Shown here: positions 1-8,104 of the stretch, one piece after another
Layout: the number at the start of each line of letters is the position of its first letter
Numbering within the stretch: position 1 is the first letter of the stretch
NCBI GenBank assembly: GCA_024275635.1
Contig: JAJRYT010000209.1
Coordinates: forward strand, 1-36,636
DNA from: Chloroflexota bacterium
GTDB taxonomy: Bacteria > Chloroflexota > Anaerolineae > Promineifilales > Promineifilaceae
DNA length: 36,636 nt
Reading direction: 5' to 3'
Made by a program: the position numbers and the translations under genes
Notes under the pieces: generated by a model
Told to the model about the DNA's origin: nothing
The model's database searches: none
What the model saw: only the letters and a program-made list of their open reading frames with translations

Positions 1-142
1 AACTGTAAGCCGGTCATTTTTGTCGTTGCCGGGCAGGTCTGATGGCAAACGCTCTCACCTGGCTGGCTTGTTGTGTTGTCTCTGTTCGTTTGTTAATGTG
101 CGATGGGCTTTTTTGCCCGTTTGATCGCAAAACTCAAGTTAG

Positions 143-541
143 TTAGCCGCAGGAGCTGCAGCTTGCGCCGCTGGCTGCGCCGGCGCTGTCTGCAGTTTTG
201 AAAGAAGAACCACAGCCGCAAGAAGAAACCGCGTTAGGGTTATCAATCTTAAAGCCGCCGCCCATGATGCTGTCTTCATAGCCAATCGTCGCGCCGGTCA
301 GATACATCATGCTGGTGGGATCAACAAAAACCTTCACGCCATCCTGCTCGATCACATGATCATAAGGACGCGCCTCCGCTTCCAGGGCCATGCCGTATTG
401 CATACCGGAACAACCGCCCCCGGCCACAAAAACGCGCAGACCATAATCGGGAACATCTTTCTCGGCCAGCAATTTACGAACGGTTTGCAAAGCCGCTTCA
501 GTTACAAAAATGGTTGAGGTTTGTTCTAATACATCCGTCAT
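143..541 (-). CDS. A-type Fe-S cluster assembly protein (IscA/SufA/ErpA/HesB family)
   Basis: 132 residues. HesB-like fold proteins of this family carry or transfer Fe-S clusters to apo-enzymes in the cytoplasm. The three family cysteines are visible: the first in CSGMQYGM (about residue 44) and two in the C-terminal CGCGSSF (about 108-110), with the usual FVDP and GGGFKIDNP stretches between. The protein runs about 18 residues past the normal end, through an Ala/Ser/Gly linker to a terminal CSSCG, so it has an additional Cys pair. ATG start. A good sigma70-like promoter lies 50-78 bp upstream on the same strand. No other isc or suf genes are in the window, so this is a stand-alone carrier; which subfamily (ErpA or SufA) cannot be decided from sequence reading. 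Confidence 0.93.
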   Translation of the reverse strand: MTDVLEQTSTIFVTEAALQTVRKLLAEKDVPDYGLRVFVAGGGCSGMQYGMALEAEARPYDHVIEQDGVKVFVDPTSMMYLTGATIGYEDSIMGGGFKIDNPNAVSSCGCGSSFKTADSAGAASGASCSSCG

Positions 542-590
542 TTTGAGTTTCCTTTAACTGTCATGCCAGTTTGTAAATGATTTCACACGA

Positions 591-619
591 ATTCTAGCAA
601 CAAAGCGGACTGATGTCAA
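591..619 (-). promoter_or_regulatory. Sigma70-type promoter of the Fe-S carrier gene
   Basis: Read on the minus strand: TTGACA (619-614), 17-bp spacer, TAGAAT (596-591). It is about 50 bp upstream of the ATG at 541 and divergent from the promoter at 655-684. Confidence 0.65.
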
Positions 620-654
620 TTTCTATCAATATATTCTTAATAATAGGGTAGTTC

Positions 655-684
655 TTGACAAATTCGCGCCAATTTCAATATAAT
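655..684 (+). promoter_or_regulatory. Sigma70-type promoter of the ArsR-like regulator gene
   Basis: TTGACA at 655-660, 18-bp spacer, TATAAT at 679-684: both hexamers match consensus. The predicted transcription start (about 691) lies just before the palindrome at 695-712. Confidence 0.75.
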
Positions 685-694
685 TCTCTCCGCT

Positions 695-712
695 ATTTGA
701 ATAATTTCAAAT
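695..712 (+). promoter_or_regulatory. Probable ArsR-type operator
   Basis: An inverted repeat with arms ATTTGAA and TTCAAAT around TAAT, starting about 10 bp after the -10 box. ArsR/SmtB repressors commonly bind AT-rich dyads of this kind, and the next gene encodes an ArsR-type protein, so autoregulation is inferred. Confidence 0.55.
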
Positions 713-747
713 GGTAAAACTTTATTCAACATTAAGGAGTTTTTCAA

Positions 748-1368
748 ATGGACAAGGGATACTCCATTCAAGAAGCGTTCATTATTCAGAATTTGGACGC
801 GCTTAAAGTGATTGCCGATCCCACGCGCTTACAAATTGTGCGCAACCTGGACAAGCCGCGGACGGTGAAGGAGCTGGCCGGCCGCCTGGAAATACCGGCG
901 ACGAAACTTTATTACCACGTCAACCAATTGGAAAAGCATCACATCATTCAAGTGGTGGACAGGCGCATCGTTTCCGGAATTATTGAGAAGCATTATCAGG
1001 TAACGGCCCGCCGCTACCATGTCAGCGAGTCGCTGCTGCAAGGGTCAGATGCTTCCGACGAACAAGTAGAGGCGTTGTTGTCGGCCATTTTTGACACGGC
1101 CAAAGAAGAAGTGAAGCAAAGTGTTTTGGCGGGCCTGCTGCAATTGCCCAAACCGGAAAAGGAGCCGGGTCGTGATGGCCTTATCTGGCGGGCCAGTATG
1201 CGCTTGATGCCGGAGAAATTTGCCGAACTGAACGGCCGTCTCCAATCTGTTCTGGATGAATTCGAGGCCGCTGCTCACGCCGCAGACAAAGCCGGCGATA
1301 CCCAGGATTACGGCTTGATGGCCGCCTCTTATCCCATCCTTAACCCGCAGGGGCGCTCCGATGAATGA
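748..1368 (+). CDS. ArsR-family winged-helix transcriptional regulator
   Basis: 206 residues, cytoplasmic DNA-binding protein. The N-terminal half is a winged helix: residues about 14-80 include DALKVIADPTRLQIVRNL, then KELAGRLEIPATKLYYHVNQLEKHHII as the recognition helix-turn-helix. The C-terminal half (about 100-190) is a helical effector or dimerisation region with no metal-binding cysteines, so metal sensing is not supported. ATG with a strong AAGGAG 7-8 bases upstream. Its stop overlaps the start (1361) of an MFS transporter remnant, so it probably once controlled a co-transcribed efflux pump. That pump is now broken, which leaves the regulator without an obvious target in the window. 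Confidence 0.9.
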   Translation: MDKGYSIQEAFIIQNLDALKVIADPTRLQIVRNLDKPRTVKELAGRLEIPATKLYYHVNQLEKHHIIQVVDRRIVSGIIEKHYQVTARRYHVSESLLQGSDASDEQVEALLSAIFDTAKEEVKQSVLAGLLQLPKPEKEPGRDGLIWRASMRLMPEKFAELNGRLQSVLDEFEAAAHAADKAGDTQDYGLMAASYPILNPQGRSDE

Positions 1369-1700
1369 ACAAGCCCCCACCCCAACCATAACCGCGCGTG
1401 ATTTGCTGCCAATCCATAATTTTGATGTTCCCCGCGTTATTCATCATTGGCGTGACCGTGACGCCTATTAATGCCTCCATTACCGCCATCATGCAAAGCA
1501 GCGTGGACAATGCCCTGTTGGGCCGCGTCTCCAGCGCCCTGGGCGCATCCATCCAGACCAGCAACCTGCTTTCCATGTTCCTGGCCGGGGCCATCGCTGC
1601 GGCCGTCGGGACACGCCATGTTTTCATCATCAGCGGCATCATCGTCGTTTTGGCTGGCATTGCCGCCGCCCAAATTTTTCGCGGCTACACGCCTGACTAA
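1361..1700 (+). pseudogene. Internally deleted MFS transporter remnant
   Basis: An ATG at 1361 inside the regulator's last codons opens a frame reading MNEQAPTPTITARDLLPIHN, a typical MFS N-terminus, which stops near 1472. From about 1420 another frame carries the C-terminal end of an MFS permease to the stop at 1700: PALFIIGVTVTPINA, then a DNALLGRVSSA loop and two more hydrophobic helices ending in IFRGYTPD. A complete MFS protein needs about 400 residues, so roughly 0.8-1 kb covering most helices is missing and the two ends are out of frame. This reads as one internal deletion. A short independent membrane protein from 1398 is possible but less likely. Confidence 0.75.
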
Positions 1701-1751
1701 GCGGCAGTCACCACCAATCATTCTCTGGCCGCGGGAAGTGAAAATAGTCAT

Positions 1752-1790
1752 TCAGGACATCCGATTCCTTTGATAAATCGGATGTCTTGA
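1752..1790. terminator. Hairpin terminator after the regulator/transporter unit
   Basis: An 11-bp perfect stem (1756-1766 with 1776-1786, arm GACATCCGATT) and 9-nt loop, extended by a G-T pair and three more pairs. It lies between the transporter remnant and aspS. No long T-tract follows, so efficiency is uncertain. Confidence 0.6.
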
Positions 1791-1877
1791 TGATTGTCAC
1801 CCAGTGAGCGGCATGATAAAATCCAATCCAATTCTACAAGGCGCAAACAGCGCCTTTATTTTTAAGGATGGATTGCA

Positions 1878-3665
1878 ATGCTAAAGACACACAGTTGTGG
1901 TGAATTACGCCAGGAACATGGTGGACAAACAGTAACATTAGCCGGTTGGGTGAACCGCCGCCGCGACATGGGCGGGGTGCTCTTTTTTGATTTGCGCGAC
2001 CGGAATGGCAAAACCCAGGTTGTGGTCAATAGCGGCCGTTCCCAGGCGGCATTCGATGTGGTCAGTGAAGTGCATCGTGAATATGTGCTGCAAGTAACCG
2101 GCGAAGTGAGCCAACGGCCGGAAGGGCAGGAAAATCCCGACCTGGCAACGGGCGCGATTGAACTGCTGGCCGACGAAGTCGTCATCCTCAACCCGGCCAA
2201 GACACCCCCCTTTCTCATTGACCGGGATGAGGTGGTGGACGAAAGCCTGCGCTTGAAGTACCGCTACCTGGATTTGCGGCGCACGCGGTTGCAGCGCAAC
2301 CTGACGATCCGCCACAAAGCGGTTAAATTCATCCGCGACTTTTTGGACGAACGCGACTTTTTAGAGATCGAGACGCCCATTTTGTTCAAAAGTACACCAG
2401 AAGGGGCGCGCGATTACCTGGTTCCCAGCCGTGTCCACCCCGGCAAATTCTACGCCCTGCCGCAAAGCCCGCAGCAGTTGAAGCAGCTGCTCATGGTCGC
2501 CGGTTACGAACGTTATTTTCAGATCGCCCGATGCTTCCGCGATGAGGATTTGCGTGCCGACCGCCAGCCAGAATTCACGCAGTTGGACATGGAAATGAGC
2601 TTTGTGGAGCGGGATGACGTGCTGGATTTGATTGAAGAGTTGATGATCGGCATGGTGAAGACGGCCAGTATCGTGCCGTTGGCCTACGAGAAATTCCCAC
2701 GCTTGAGTTATGCTGAAGCCGTTGCCCGCTATGGCACAGATCGGCCAGACGTGCGTTTTGGGCTGGAGTTGGTGGAAATTTCCGATCTGGTAGCAGACAG
2801 CGCGTTCCGCGTATTTGCCGCCAATGTGGCCGCGGGCAACCCGGTGAAAGCGATTTGTGTGCCCGGCTGCGGCGGCTACAGTCGTAAGCAATTGAGCGAT
2901 TTGGAAAGCCTGGCCAAAGAGGCTGGGGCAAAGGGACTGGCCTGGCTGGCTATCCACCCAGAGACGGAAGAAATTCGCGGCCCTATCGTTAAATTCTTCT
3001 CGGTGAAGCAGTTGATTGGAATTACGGAACGAATGGAAGCAAAGCCAGGCGATCTGATTTTGATTTCCAGCGATACGGAGCTGGTCGTCCGCGAGGTGCT
3101 GCATACGCTGCGAATGGAAATGGCGAAGCGGCTGGGCTTGCCCAAGGAGAATAAGCTGGCGTTTATGTGGGTGATTGATTTCCCTCTGTTTGAGGAAACG
3201 TTGGAGGAGGGGCATTACGCGCCCAGCCACCACATGTTTACCGCGCCAAAGCGGGAACACATTCCGCTGTTGGACACAGACCCGCACGCGGTGTTGAGTG
3301 AGCAGTATGACTTGGTGTGCAATGGGTTTGAGGTGGCCGGAGGCAGTATTCGGATTTGGGAACGGCCGTTACAGCGCAAAATCATGGAACTCATCGGCTT
3401 TTCAATGGAAGAAGCGATGGCACAGTTCGGCCACCTGTTGGAAGCGTTTGAGTATGGCGCGCCGCCACACGGCGGTATCGCCCCCGGCATTGACCGGCTG
3501 GTGGCGTTGATGGCCGGCGAGCCGAACATCCGTGAGGTAATGGCTTTCCCCAAGACAGCCCAGGCCACTGATTTGATGTCGGATTCGCCTTCAGAAGTGG
3601 CGCAGAAGCAGTTGGATGAGCTGCACATCGCGGTGGTGGGAACTCCGCAAGTGGAAAGTGGCTAA
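1878..3665 (+). CDS. aspS: Aspartyl-tRNA synthetase
   Basis: 595 residues, the normal size of the bacterial class IIb enzyme, which charges tRNA-Asp in the cytoplasm. Order: OB-fold anticodon-binding domain (about 1-110, with WVNRRRDMGGVLFFDLRDR), catalytic core with motif 2 (FRDEDLRADRQPEFTQLD, about 221-238), the bacterial GAD insertion (about 290-420), and motif 3 near the C-terminus (GGIAPGIDRLVALMAG, then FPKTAQATDLM). ATG with AAGGAT upstream. Whether it is discriminating or also makes Asp-tRNA-Asn cannot be told here, since no gatCAB genes are in view. Confidence 0.98.
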   Translation: MLKTHSCGELRQEHGGQTVTLAGWVNRRRDMGGVLFFDLRDRNGKTQVVVNSGRSQAAFDVVSEVHREYVLQVTGEVSQRPEGQENPDLATGAIELLADEVVILNPAKTPPFLIDRDEVVDESLRLKYRYLDLRRTRLQRNLTIRHKAVKFIRDFLDERDFLEIETPILFKSTPEGARDYLVPSRVHPGKFYALPQSPQQLKQLLMVAGYERYFQIARCFRDEDLRADRQPEFTQLDMEMSFVERDDVLDLIEELMIGMVKTASIVPLAYEKFPRLSYAEAVARYGTDRPDVRFGLELVEISDLVADSAFRVFAANVAAGNPVKAICVPGCGGYSRKQLSDLESLAKEAGAKGLAWLAIHPETEEIRGPIVKFFSVKQLIGITERMEAKPGDLILISSDTELVVREVLHTLRMEMAKRLGLPKENKLAFMWVIDFPLFEETLEEGHYAPSHHMFTAPKREHIPLLDTDPHAVLSEQYDLVCNGFEVAGGSIRIWERPLQRKIMELIGFSMEEAMAQFGHLLEAFEYGAPPHGGIAPGIDRLVALMAGEPNIREVMAFPKTAQATDLMSDSPSEVAQKQLDELHIAVVGTPQVESG

Positions 3666-3789
3666 AGTGGGAAGTGGCTAAAAAACGCAATGATTGATTT
3701 TGCGTAATGTTGCATAGTTTGTTTGGACGTTTATAACAATGGCCCCGGCGGTGTATGCTGTTGGGGTCTTATTGTATCGAGGAACAACG

Positions 3790-4461
3790 ATGGATTGGCA
3801 GAAACTTGTGCAAACCGTATTGGAGTTGTCGGGGATAATTGAAAGGCCGGATACGGCCGTTCGCCGCCGCTTGGCCGCGATTAATCAGACCAAACCACAC
3901 GGTTCAGTAACTGTTGTTTTGACGGATGTGGGACCAAAGAAAATTAGCGCGGTAACGGCCGTGCGCAAAGTAACCGGGCTGAACCTTGAAGACGTGCTGA
4001 CATTGGTAGAAACTATGCTGCCCATACCGATCTTAACCCATGTTGACCGGGATACGGCCGAAATCGCCCGCAAATTAATCGAAGCCATGGGCGCATCAGT
4101 CAGACTGGTAGAGACAGCAAGCGCCAAACCAGTTCCGGCCAATCGCCAGCAAAAACGAGACCCAGATCAAAAGAGTAAAACAATCAATGCCACCCCCATA
4201 CCGCTGCCTGAACCAGTCCAAGCCGAAGGCGATTATGTGGTTATCCTGCAAAATGCAGGACTGTTGCCAGAACGGATCGCCCAAATCACGCGCGGTTTAA
4301 CGGGGTGGGGCCAGGAGGAAACAGAAACGGCCGTTACCGACCTGCCTCAACCTATCATGCTGGGCGTTAGCGAAACGACCGCCCACAAAGCGCAGCGCGA
4401 ACTGCAAATGTTGGGCGCAGTGGTAGATGTGCTGCTGTGGGAAGATTATGACGATGGGTAA
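3790..4461 (+). CDS. Protein with two ribosomal L7/L12 C-terminal-like domains
   Basis: 223 residues from the chosen ATG, which has GAGGA six bases upstream; an in-frame ATG at 3739 lacks a site. Residues about 40-110 align by eye with the bL12 C-terminal domain: SVTVVLTDVGPKKISAVTAV, then RKVTGLNLEDVLTLVE, an acidic AEIARKLIEAMGA helix and a final strand. After a charged linker (about 115-145) a second, more diverged copy follows: DYVVILQNAGLLPERIAQIT, RGLTGWGQEE, and a KAQRELQMLGAVVDV ending. The bL12 N-terminal dimerisation domain is absent, so this is not the ribosomal stalk protein. In bL12 this domain contacts translation GTPases; any such role here is inference. Confidence 0.72.
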   Translation: MDWQKLVQTVLELSGIIERPDTAVRRRLAAINQTKPHGSVTVVLTDVGPKKISAVTAVRKVTGLNLEDVLTLVETMLPIPILTHVDRDTAEIARKLIEAMGASVRLVETASAKPVPANRQQKRDPDQKSKTINATPIPLPEPVQAEGDYVVILQNAGLLPERIAQITRGLTGWGQEETETAVTDLPQPIMLGVSETTAHKAQRELQMLGAVVDVLLWEDYDDG

Positions 4462-4524
4462 GAAACGGCCCGCCAACAAATTCCAGGCCTCTTTTTAGTT
4501 TGTGCCTCCCTCTATATCTTTTCA

Positions 4525-6117
4525 TTATTCCCCTGCAATCGCATTTAACGCTTCGCGGCACTCACATGCTTCTTTAGTTACGCCCCCGCGAACAAGCAAG
4601 CCATCATATTCGCGCCCCAAGCCTTGTGAAACCCAACCGCTCATTGCAAAAGGTATGATTCCATCGGCGGCGACCCAACGGCCGTTAAACGTCCGCGCTG
4701 TATGCAGATGAAGCGCATTAGAGAATCCCCCCTCACACGACGGATGACCCAACCGGTCGCCCGTCTGCACCCATGTGTTCGCCGGGACCCGGTCACGTGT
4801 TGCCAGATGCATATACAAAATAGCCCAGCCCGTCCCCGCGTAGCCGTCGCCATCCAGATCAACCACCACTGCGCCAAAACCGCTGCGCGTTACCAGGCCG
4901 TCACTCATCGCCGTGACCCAGGCGTCGGATGGAACACAACCCAACTGTTCATCATCCGGCGCAAAATCCAACGCCGCCCAGGCAACGCCGCTGTTCCAGC
5001 CGCCATGCGGCCCGCCGGTGAATGACCAGGTATCGCCATCGGCCCAGGGAAGACGCAATGGCGGTTGTGATAATTCTGGCGGCCAGAGTGGGTCAACAGT
5101 GTAGGCAAATGGGTTGCCAAACAGCCGGTTAAACGCAGCAAATAAACCCTCTGGCCCCACGTCTTGCTGCCAGCTTTCGTGGGTTGCGCCATCATGGGCT
5201 GCCAGCATCGCCTGCACGCCAGCTGTGCCGTCGTTGATCGTGGGATCAAAGGCCAGCCGAGTCCCGTCGTTGACGAGGAAACTGGCAGTGTTGGCTTCAG
5301 AACGGCCGTAATACCCCCAACTTAATTCATTCGCCGCCCAACTCAACTGTTTGTACAACCCGGCGCTGTTCTCCTGCACATGGCCCAGCGGGTAGCCGTC
5401 ATCCACCACATTAGCCGTGGGCTGCGTTACCCAGCCCGTGCGATACTCCAAAACCGCCAGCAGCAAACGCGGGTTTACGCTGTAGCGGTCAGCCAGAAGC
5501 TGCACAATGGCCGGCCCGCTCAAAAGCTGCCCCTCCACCTCCTCATGGTAAGACAGCAAATAGCTGTTAAACCGCGCCACAAACGCCGCCACATCAAACC
5601 CGCGCATCGCCGGACCGTAAACCAGTTCGCTGTCTGGGATAATTTTGAAGCTAGAACCCGTTAACTCCCCCTGGCGCGGAATTTGGAGAACCTGCCCTAC
5701 GTACAACATATCACTTTGCCCCAACTGGTTCGCCGTTTGCAGTTCCTCAATGCTGCTGCCATACAATTGAGCAATGTAACCCAGTGTCTCCCCGGCGCGG
5801 ACCGTGTGATCAACAAAAGGCTGGCTGTTCTCGCCATCCCCCTGGTGTGGGGGGTCAGGTGTGGGCGTGCCCATGTAAACCGGCAGCTCGGCCGTATTTG
5901 ACCGCGCCGAAATCGGGGTGGGCGGCGCAGGGCGGTCGCCGCTAAAAGGAGTCACCAGCGGCGTAGGCGGCAGGGTAAACGCGCCCGGTGAGGCGACGAT
6001 AGTAACCTCTGGGTCGGGCCGTTCACAGCTGGTCAGGCTGAAGCTGAAAATGATAAGTAAAATCTGGGGAAATAATGATGTAAATCGGGCGATTGGCTGC
6101 TTTTTCATCGCCCGCAT
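4525..6117 (-). CDS. LysM and M23-type peptidase lipoprotein
   Basis: 530 residues, probably a secreted, lipid-anchored cell-wall protein. A type II signal ends in the lipobox LTSC with Cys31, followed by a Pro/Thr-rich linker (35-100). A LysM peptidoglycan-binding module spans about 104-147 (HTVRAGETLGYIAQLYG through VGQVLQIP). A middle region of unknown fold (160-340) follows. Residues 360-480 resemble an M23/LytM endopeptidase: His371 and Asp384 fit the HxnD zinc ligands, and His470-Leu-His472 the HxH motif. All metal ligands appear present, so it may be active. The M23 call is weaker than the LysM call because spacing and flanking sequence are atypical. It lies downstream of the glycosyltransferase at 6237-7679 on the same strand. 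Confidence 0.82.
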   Translation of the reverse strand: MRAMKKQPIARFTSLFPQILLIIFSFSLTSCERPDPEVTIVASPGAFTLPPTPLVTPFSGDRPAPPTPISARSNTAELPVYMGTPTPDPPHQGDGENSQPFVDHTVRAGETLGYIAQLYGSSIEELQTANQLGQSDMLYVGQVLQIPRQGELTGSSFKIIPDSELVYGPAMRGFDVAAFVARFNSYLLSYHEEVEGQLLSGPAIVQLLADRYSVNPRLLLAVLEYRTGWVTQPTANVVDDGYPLGHVQENSAGLYKQLSWAANELSWGYYGRSEANTASFLVNDGTRLAFDPTINDGTAGVQAMLAAHDGATHESWQQDVGPEGLFAAFNRLFGNPFAYTVDPLWPPELSQPPLRLPWADGDTWSFTGGPHGGWNSGVAWAALDFAPDDEQLGCVPSDAWVTAMSDGLVTRSGFGAVVVDLDGDGYAGTGWAILYMHLATRDRVPANTWVQTGDRLGHPSCEGGFSNALHLHTARTFNGRWVAADGIIPFAMSGWVSQGLGREYDGLLVRGGVTKEACECREALNAIAGE

Positions 6118-6160
6118 TTTATCCCATCACAGGCGGGGCGCAATTCAGTCTGAGCAGAGC

Positions 6161-6234
6161 GGAAATCTGACACGAATCACACGAATTAAAACAGGCTTAT
6201 TCGCGCGATTCGTGTCATTCGCGTCAGAAATTCC
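6161..6234. repeat. Long imperfect inverted repeat after the glycosyltransferase gene
   Basis: The left arm (6161-6186, containing CTGACACGAATCACACGAAT) pairs with the right arm (6208-6234) with few mismatches. It begins a few bases after the stop of the gene at 6237-7679 and precedes the lipoprotein gene. It may act as a processing or termination hairpin. Confidence 0.6.
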
Positions 6235-6236
6235 AT

Positions 6237-7679
6237 CTATCTACGAGGCTGTATCTCTTTCTGCACCACGTAGAAGTTTTTAGGCTGATTGAACAAACCG
6301 TAAAATACGCCGACCGCTTCCATGATGGAAAAGATGGGGAGGAGGAGTATTTGAGCGGCCAGCAGCAAGGCAAACCGCCGCTTGCCGTCGCGCCAGTCAA
6401 ATGTGCGTAAAAAGCCGATGAGGTAAAGCGTAACATAGTAGAAAAAAGAAACGCCGCCGCTCACGGCCAGCCATACCGGCGTACCCGTTGGATACAATAG
6501 ATTGATGTAAACCATAACGATACACAGCCAGCTTATGGACCATAAAACCATGAAGGTACTCAAAACTAATCTTTCCCGCTTGGGAATGTTGGGCGCGCGC
6601 ACACATAACCACAAGCCACCAAACCAGCGCTGCCGCTGGCGCACAAAATCCCACATGGAGAAGGGAGATTTCTCATACATGAAGGTGTGGATGAAGCTGA
6701 ATTCGATCTCCATACTTTGCGCGACCAGGGCAAAATAGGCGTCTTCGGTGATGCTGGCTTCGGGGCCGTGATCCAACCCCACCGCTTTTTCGACGCGGTT
6801 TTGGATGACGATGAAGGAGCCGTGCATTCCAAAGTAGGCTTTGCCGTTCTCGAATTGGAGGCGGAAACGGCCGTAATCATCCCCCACTCGAATCGAATCC
6901 GCCAACGTCGTTAGCCAGTTCACGATGCGCCCTTTACCGTACAAAATCACCCCCTGGCCTACGCGGGCATATTGCCGCTTTCCGGCAGCCACGGCGCGCT
7001 GTTCCTCCGCTGCGAAATGGTAAATACCCCGCACCGTATCCTCGTCAAAGCGCGTTTCTTCATCCAGATGAATGATCCAATCCTCATCTTGAGCCGCTGA
7101 GGCGGCCAGTGCATAATGCAACGACCGCGCCTTAAACCGGGTTCCCTGCGCTGTTTCATAGGCGTGAGGAACCACAATCATCTTCACACGCGGATCATCC
7201 ATAGGCAATACAAATTCATTATCCGTCACCACTTCCACAACCCATTGGTTGGGTAAAATACGCTGCAGAAGTTGGCGGGCGCGAGCCACATTATCAGCCA
7301 CCAGACGCGGGTTTTTGCCGCGAGTCACATAGCGGAAGTAGAAAGTTCTATCGAAGCGATATTTGGACCAAAACGGAATGGCGCGAAAATGGGGGCGCAG
7401 GGTGATCGGGTAACGGACAAAGGAGTAAAAGTTTAGGATGGCATAAGGCAGCGGCACCAGCCAGAGCAGTTTTAGCTCGTTCATCACCTGTTCAATTTGC
7501 GCCAGCCGGTTACTGGCGAAGAACTTTTCGGAAAAATAGTACCCATAAGCGATGCCGCCCACCGTCATGAGTACCAATAACAGGTAGTAGCCAATTGTCA
7601 AAACAATATGACGATTGACATAAATTAGATCCAACAGGTAAGCAGTGATTGTTTTTCTGCGGTCTCTTGTTTCAAACAT
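6237..7679 (-). CDS. Membrane-bound family 2 glycosyltransferase, egghead-like
   Basis: 480 residues, inner-membrane enzyme. Two N-terminal helices (about 23-47 and 70-88) precede a cytosolic GT-A domain. Its motifs are visible: the metal/nucleotide-sugar site HLDEET (205-210, with D206-E207), an acidic ITEDAYF (310-316) and the QRQRWFGG signature of processive GT2 enzymes (348-355). Three to four helices follow (about 365-460). The layout matches the egghead type of GT2 better than cellulose synthase, since there is no PilZ domain. The acceptor is unknown; surface glycan or glycolipid synthesis is inferred. ATG start; it may be co-transcribed with the LysM lipoprotein 119 bp downstream. Confidence 0.82.
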   Translation of the reverse strand: MFETRDRRKTITAYLLDLIYVNRHIVLTIGYYLLLVLMTVGGIAYGYYFSEKFFASNRLAQIEQVMNELKLLWLVPLPYAILNFYSFVRYPITLRPHFRAIPFWSKYRFDRTFYFRYVTRGKNPRLVADNVARARQLLQRILPNQWVVEVVTDNEFVLPMDDPRVKMIVVPHAYETAQGTRFKARSLHYALAASAAQDEDWIIHLDEETRFDEDTVRGIYHFAAEEQRAVAAGKRQYARVGQGVILYGKGRIVNWLTTLADSIRVGDDYGRFRLQFENGKAYFGMHGSFIVIQNRVEKAVGLDHGPEASITEDAYFALVAQSMEIEFSFIHTFMYEKSPFSMWDFVRQRQRWFGGLWLCVRAPNIPKRERLVLSTFMVLWSISWLCIVMVYINLLYPTGTPVWLAVSGGVSFFYYVTLYLIGFLRTFDWRDGKRRFALLLAAQILLLPIFSIMEAVGVFYGLFNQPKNFYVVQKEIQPRR

Positions 7680-7970
7680 ACAACTTCTCAGCCATTGTCA
7701 TGTGGCAAGCAGTAACGACTCGTTAATCGGCCAAGATAACAAGGATTTGAAAGCCAGGTTTGCTTACTTCTACCCGGGGAACCGTGAGCGATGATGGGCT
7801 ATGTCACGGGTGAAAACGGACGTCAGGCTGTAAGTGGCAGGGCCATTCTCTGGGAAGATTAGCCATGTGTAATAAATGACGCCACGCACAAACGGCCGTT
7901 AAATTGTTATTTGTGATAAGTGTATCCAGCCAGTGTTAAAATTACCGTTACACTTTTCTGATGGAACCGT
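7680..7970. other. Divergent intergenic region without a visible gene
   Basis: Separates the minus-strand glycosyltransferase from the plus-strand cytochrome bc unit. I see no convincing coding frame or RNA gene; one ACGGCCGT octamer lies at 7892. Confidence 0.6.
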
Positions 7971-8025
7971 CTTCACACCCCCTTCACAACTTCCGCACAT
8001 CCCCTTCATAAAGTTTGAGCATACT
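7971..8025 (+). promoter_or_regulatory. PHO-box-like 11-bp direct repeats and -10 box of the cytochrome bc unit
   Basis: Four consecutive 11-bp units start at 7971, 7982, 7993 and 8004. Units 1, 2 and 4 begin CTTCACA, CTTCACA and CTTCATA; unit 3 (CCGCACA) is degenerate. CATACT at 8020-8025 is a possible -10, nine bases after the last CTTCATA. OmpR/PhoB-class response regulators bind 11-bp direct repeats placed like this in place of a -35. Which regulator acts here is unknown. Confidence 0.5.
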
Positions 8026-8048
8026 GGAGAATGCAAGCCTGGAACAAT

Positions 8049-8077
8049 CCTCCCAGAGGTTGATAACCTCCGGGAGG
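8049..8077 (+). repeat. CCTCC/GGAGG hairpin in the cytochrome b leader
   Basis: Arms 8049-8061 (CCTCCCAGAGGTT) and 8065-8077 (AACCTCCGGGAGG) pair over 13 positions with one mismatch and a 3-nt loop. It belongs to a family also seen at 20242-20297, 29093-29149 and 29287-29341, each in a 5' leader. Confidence 0.6.
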
Positions 8078-8104
8078 GTGATGATTTACGATGGAGTAAA
8101 CACC

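Noticed and set aside
99..129. Hairpin with arms TGCGAT and ATCGCA after the Fe-S carrier gene as a terminator
   Set aside because: The stem is interrupted and no T-tract follows on the minus strand; too weak to list.
2361..3287. A 308-codon open frame on the minus strand
   Set aside because: It is antisense to aspS, whose protein matches its family throughout; the antisense translation has no family features.
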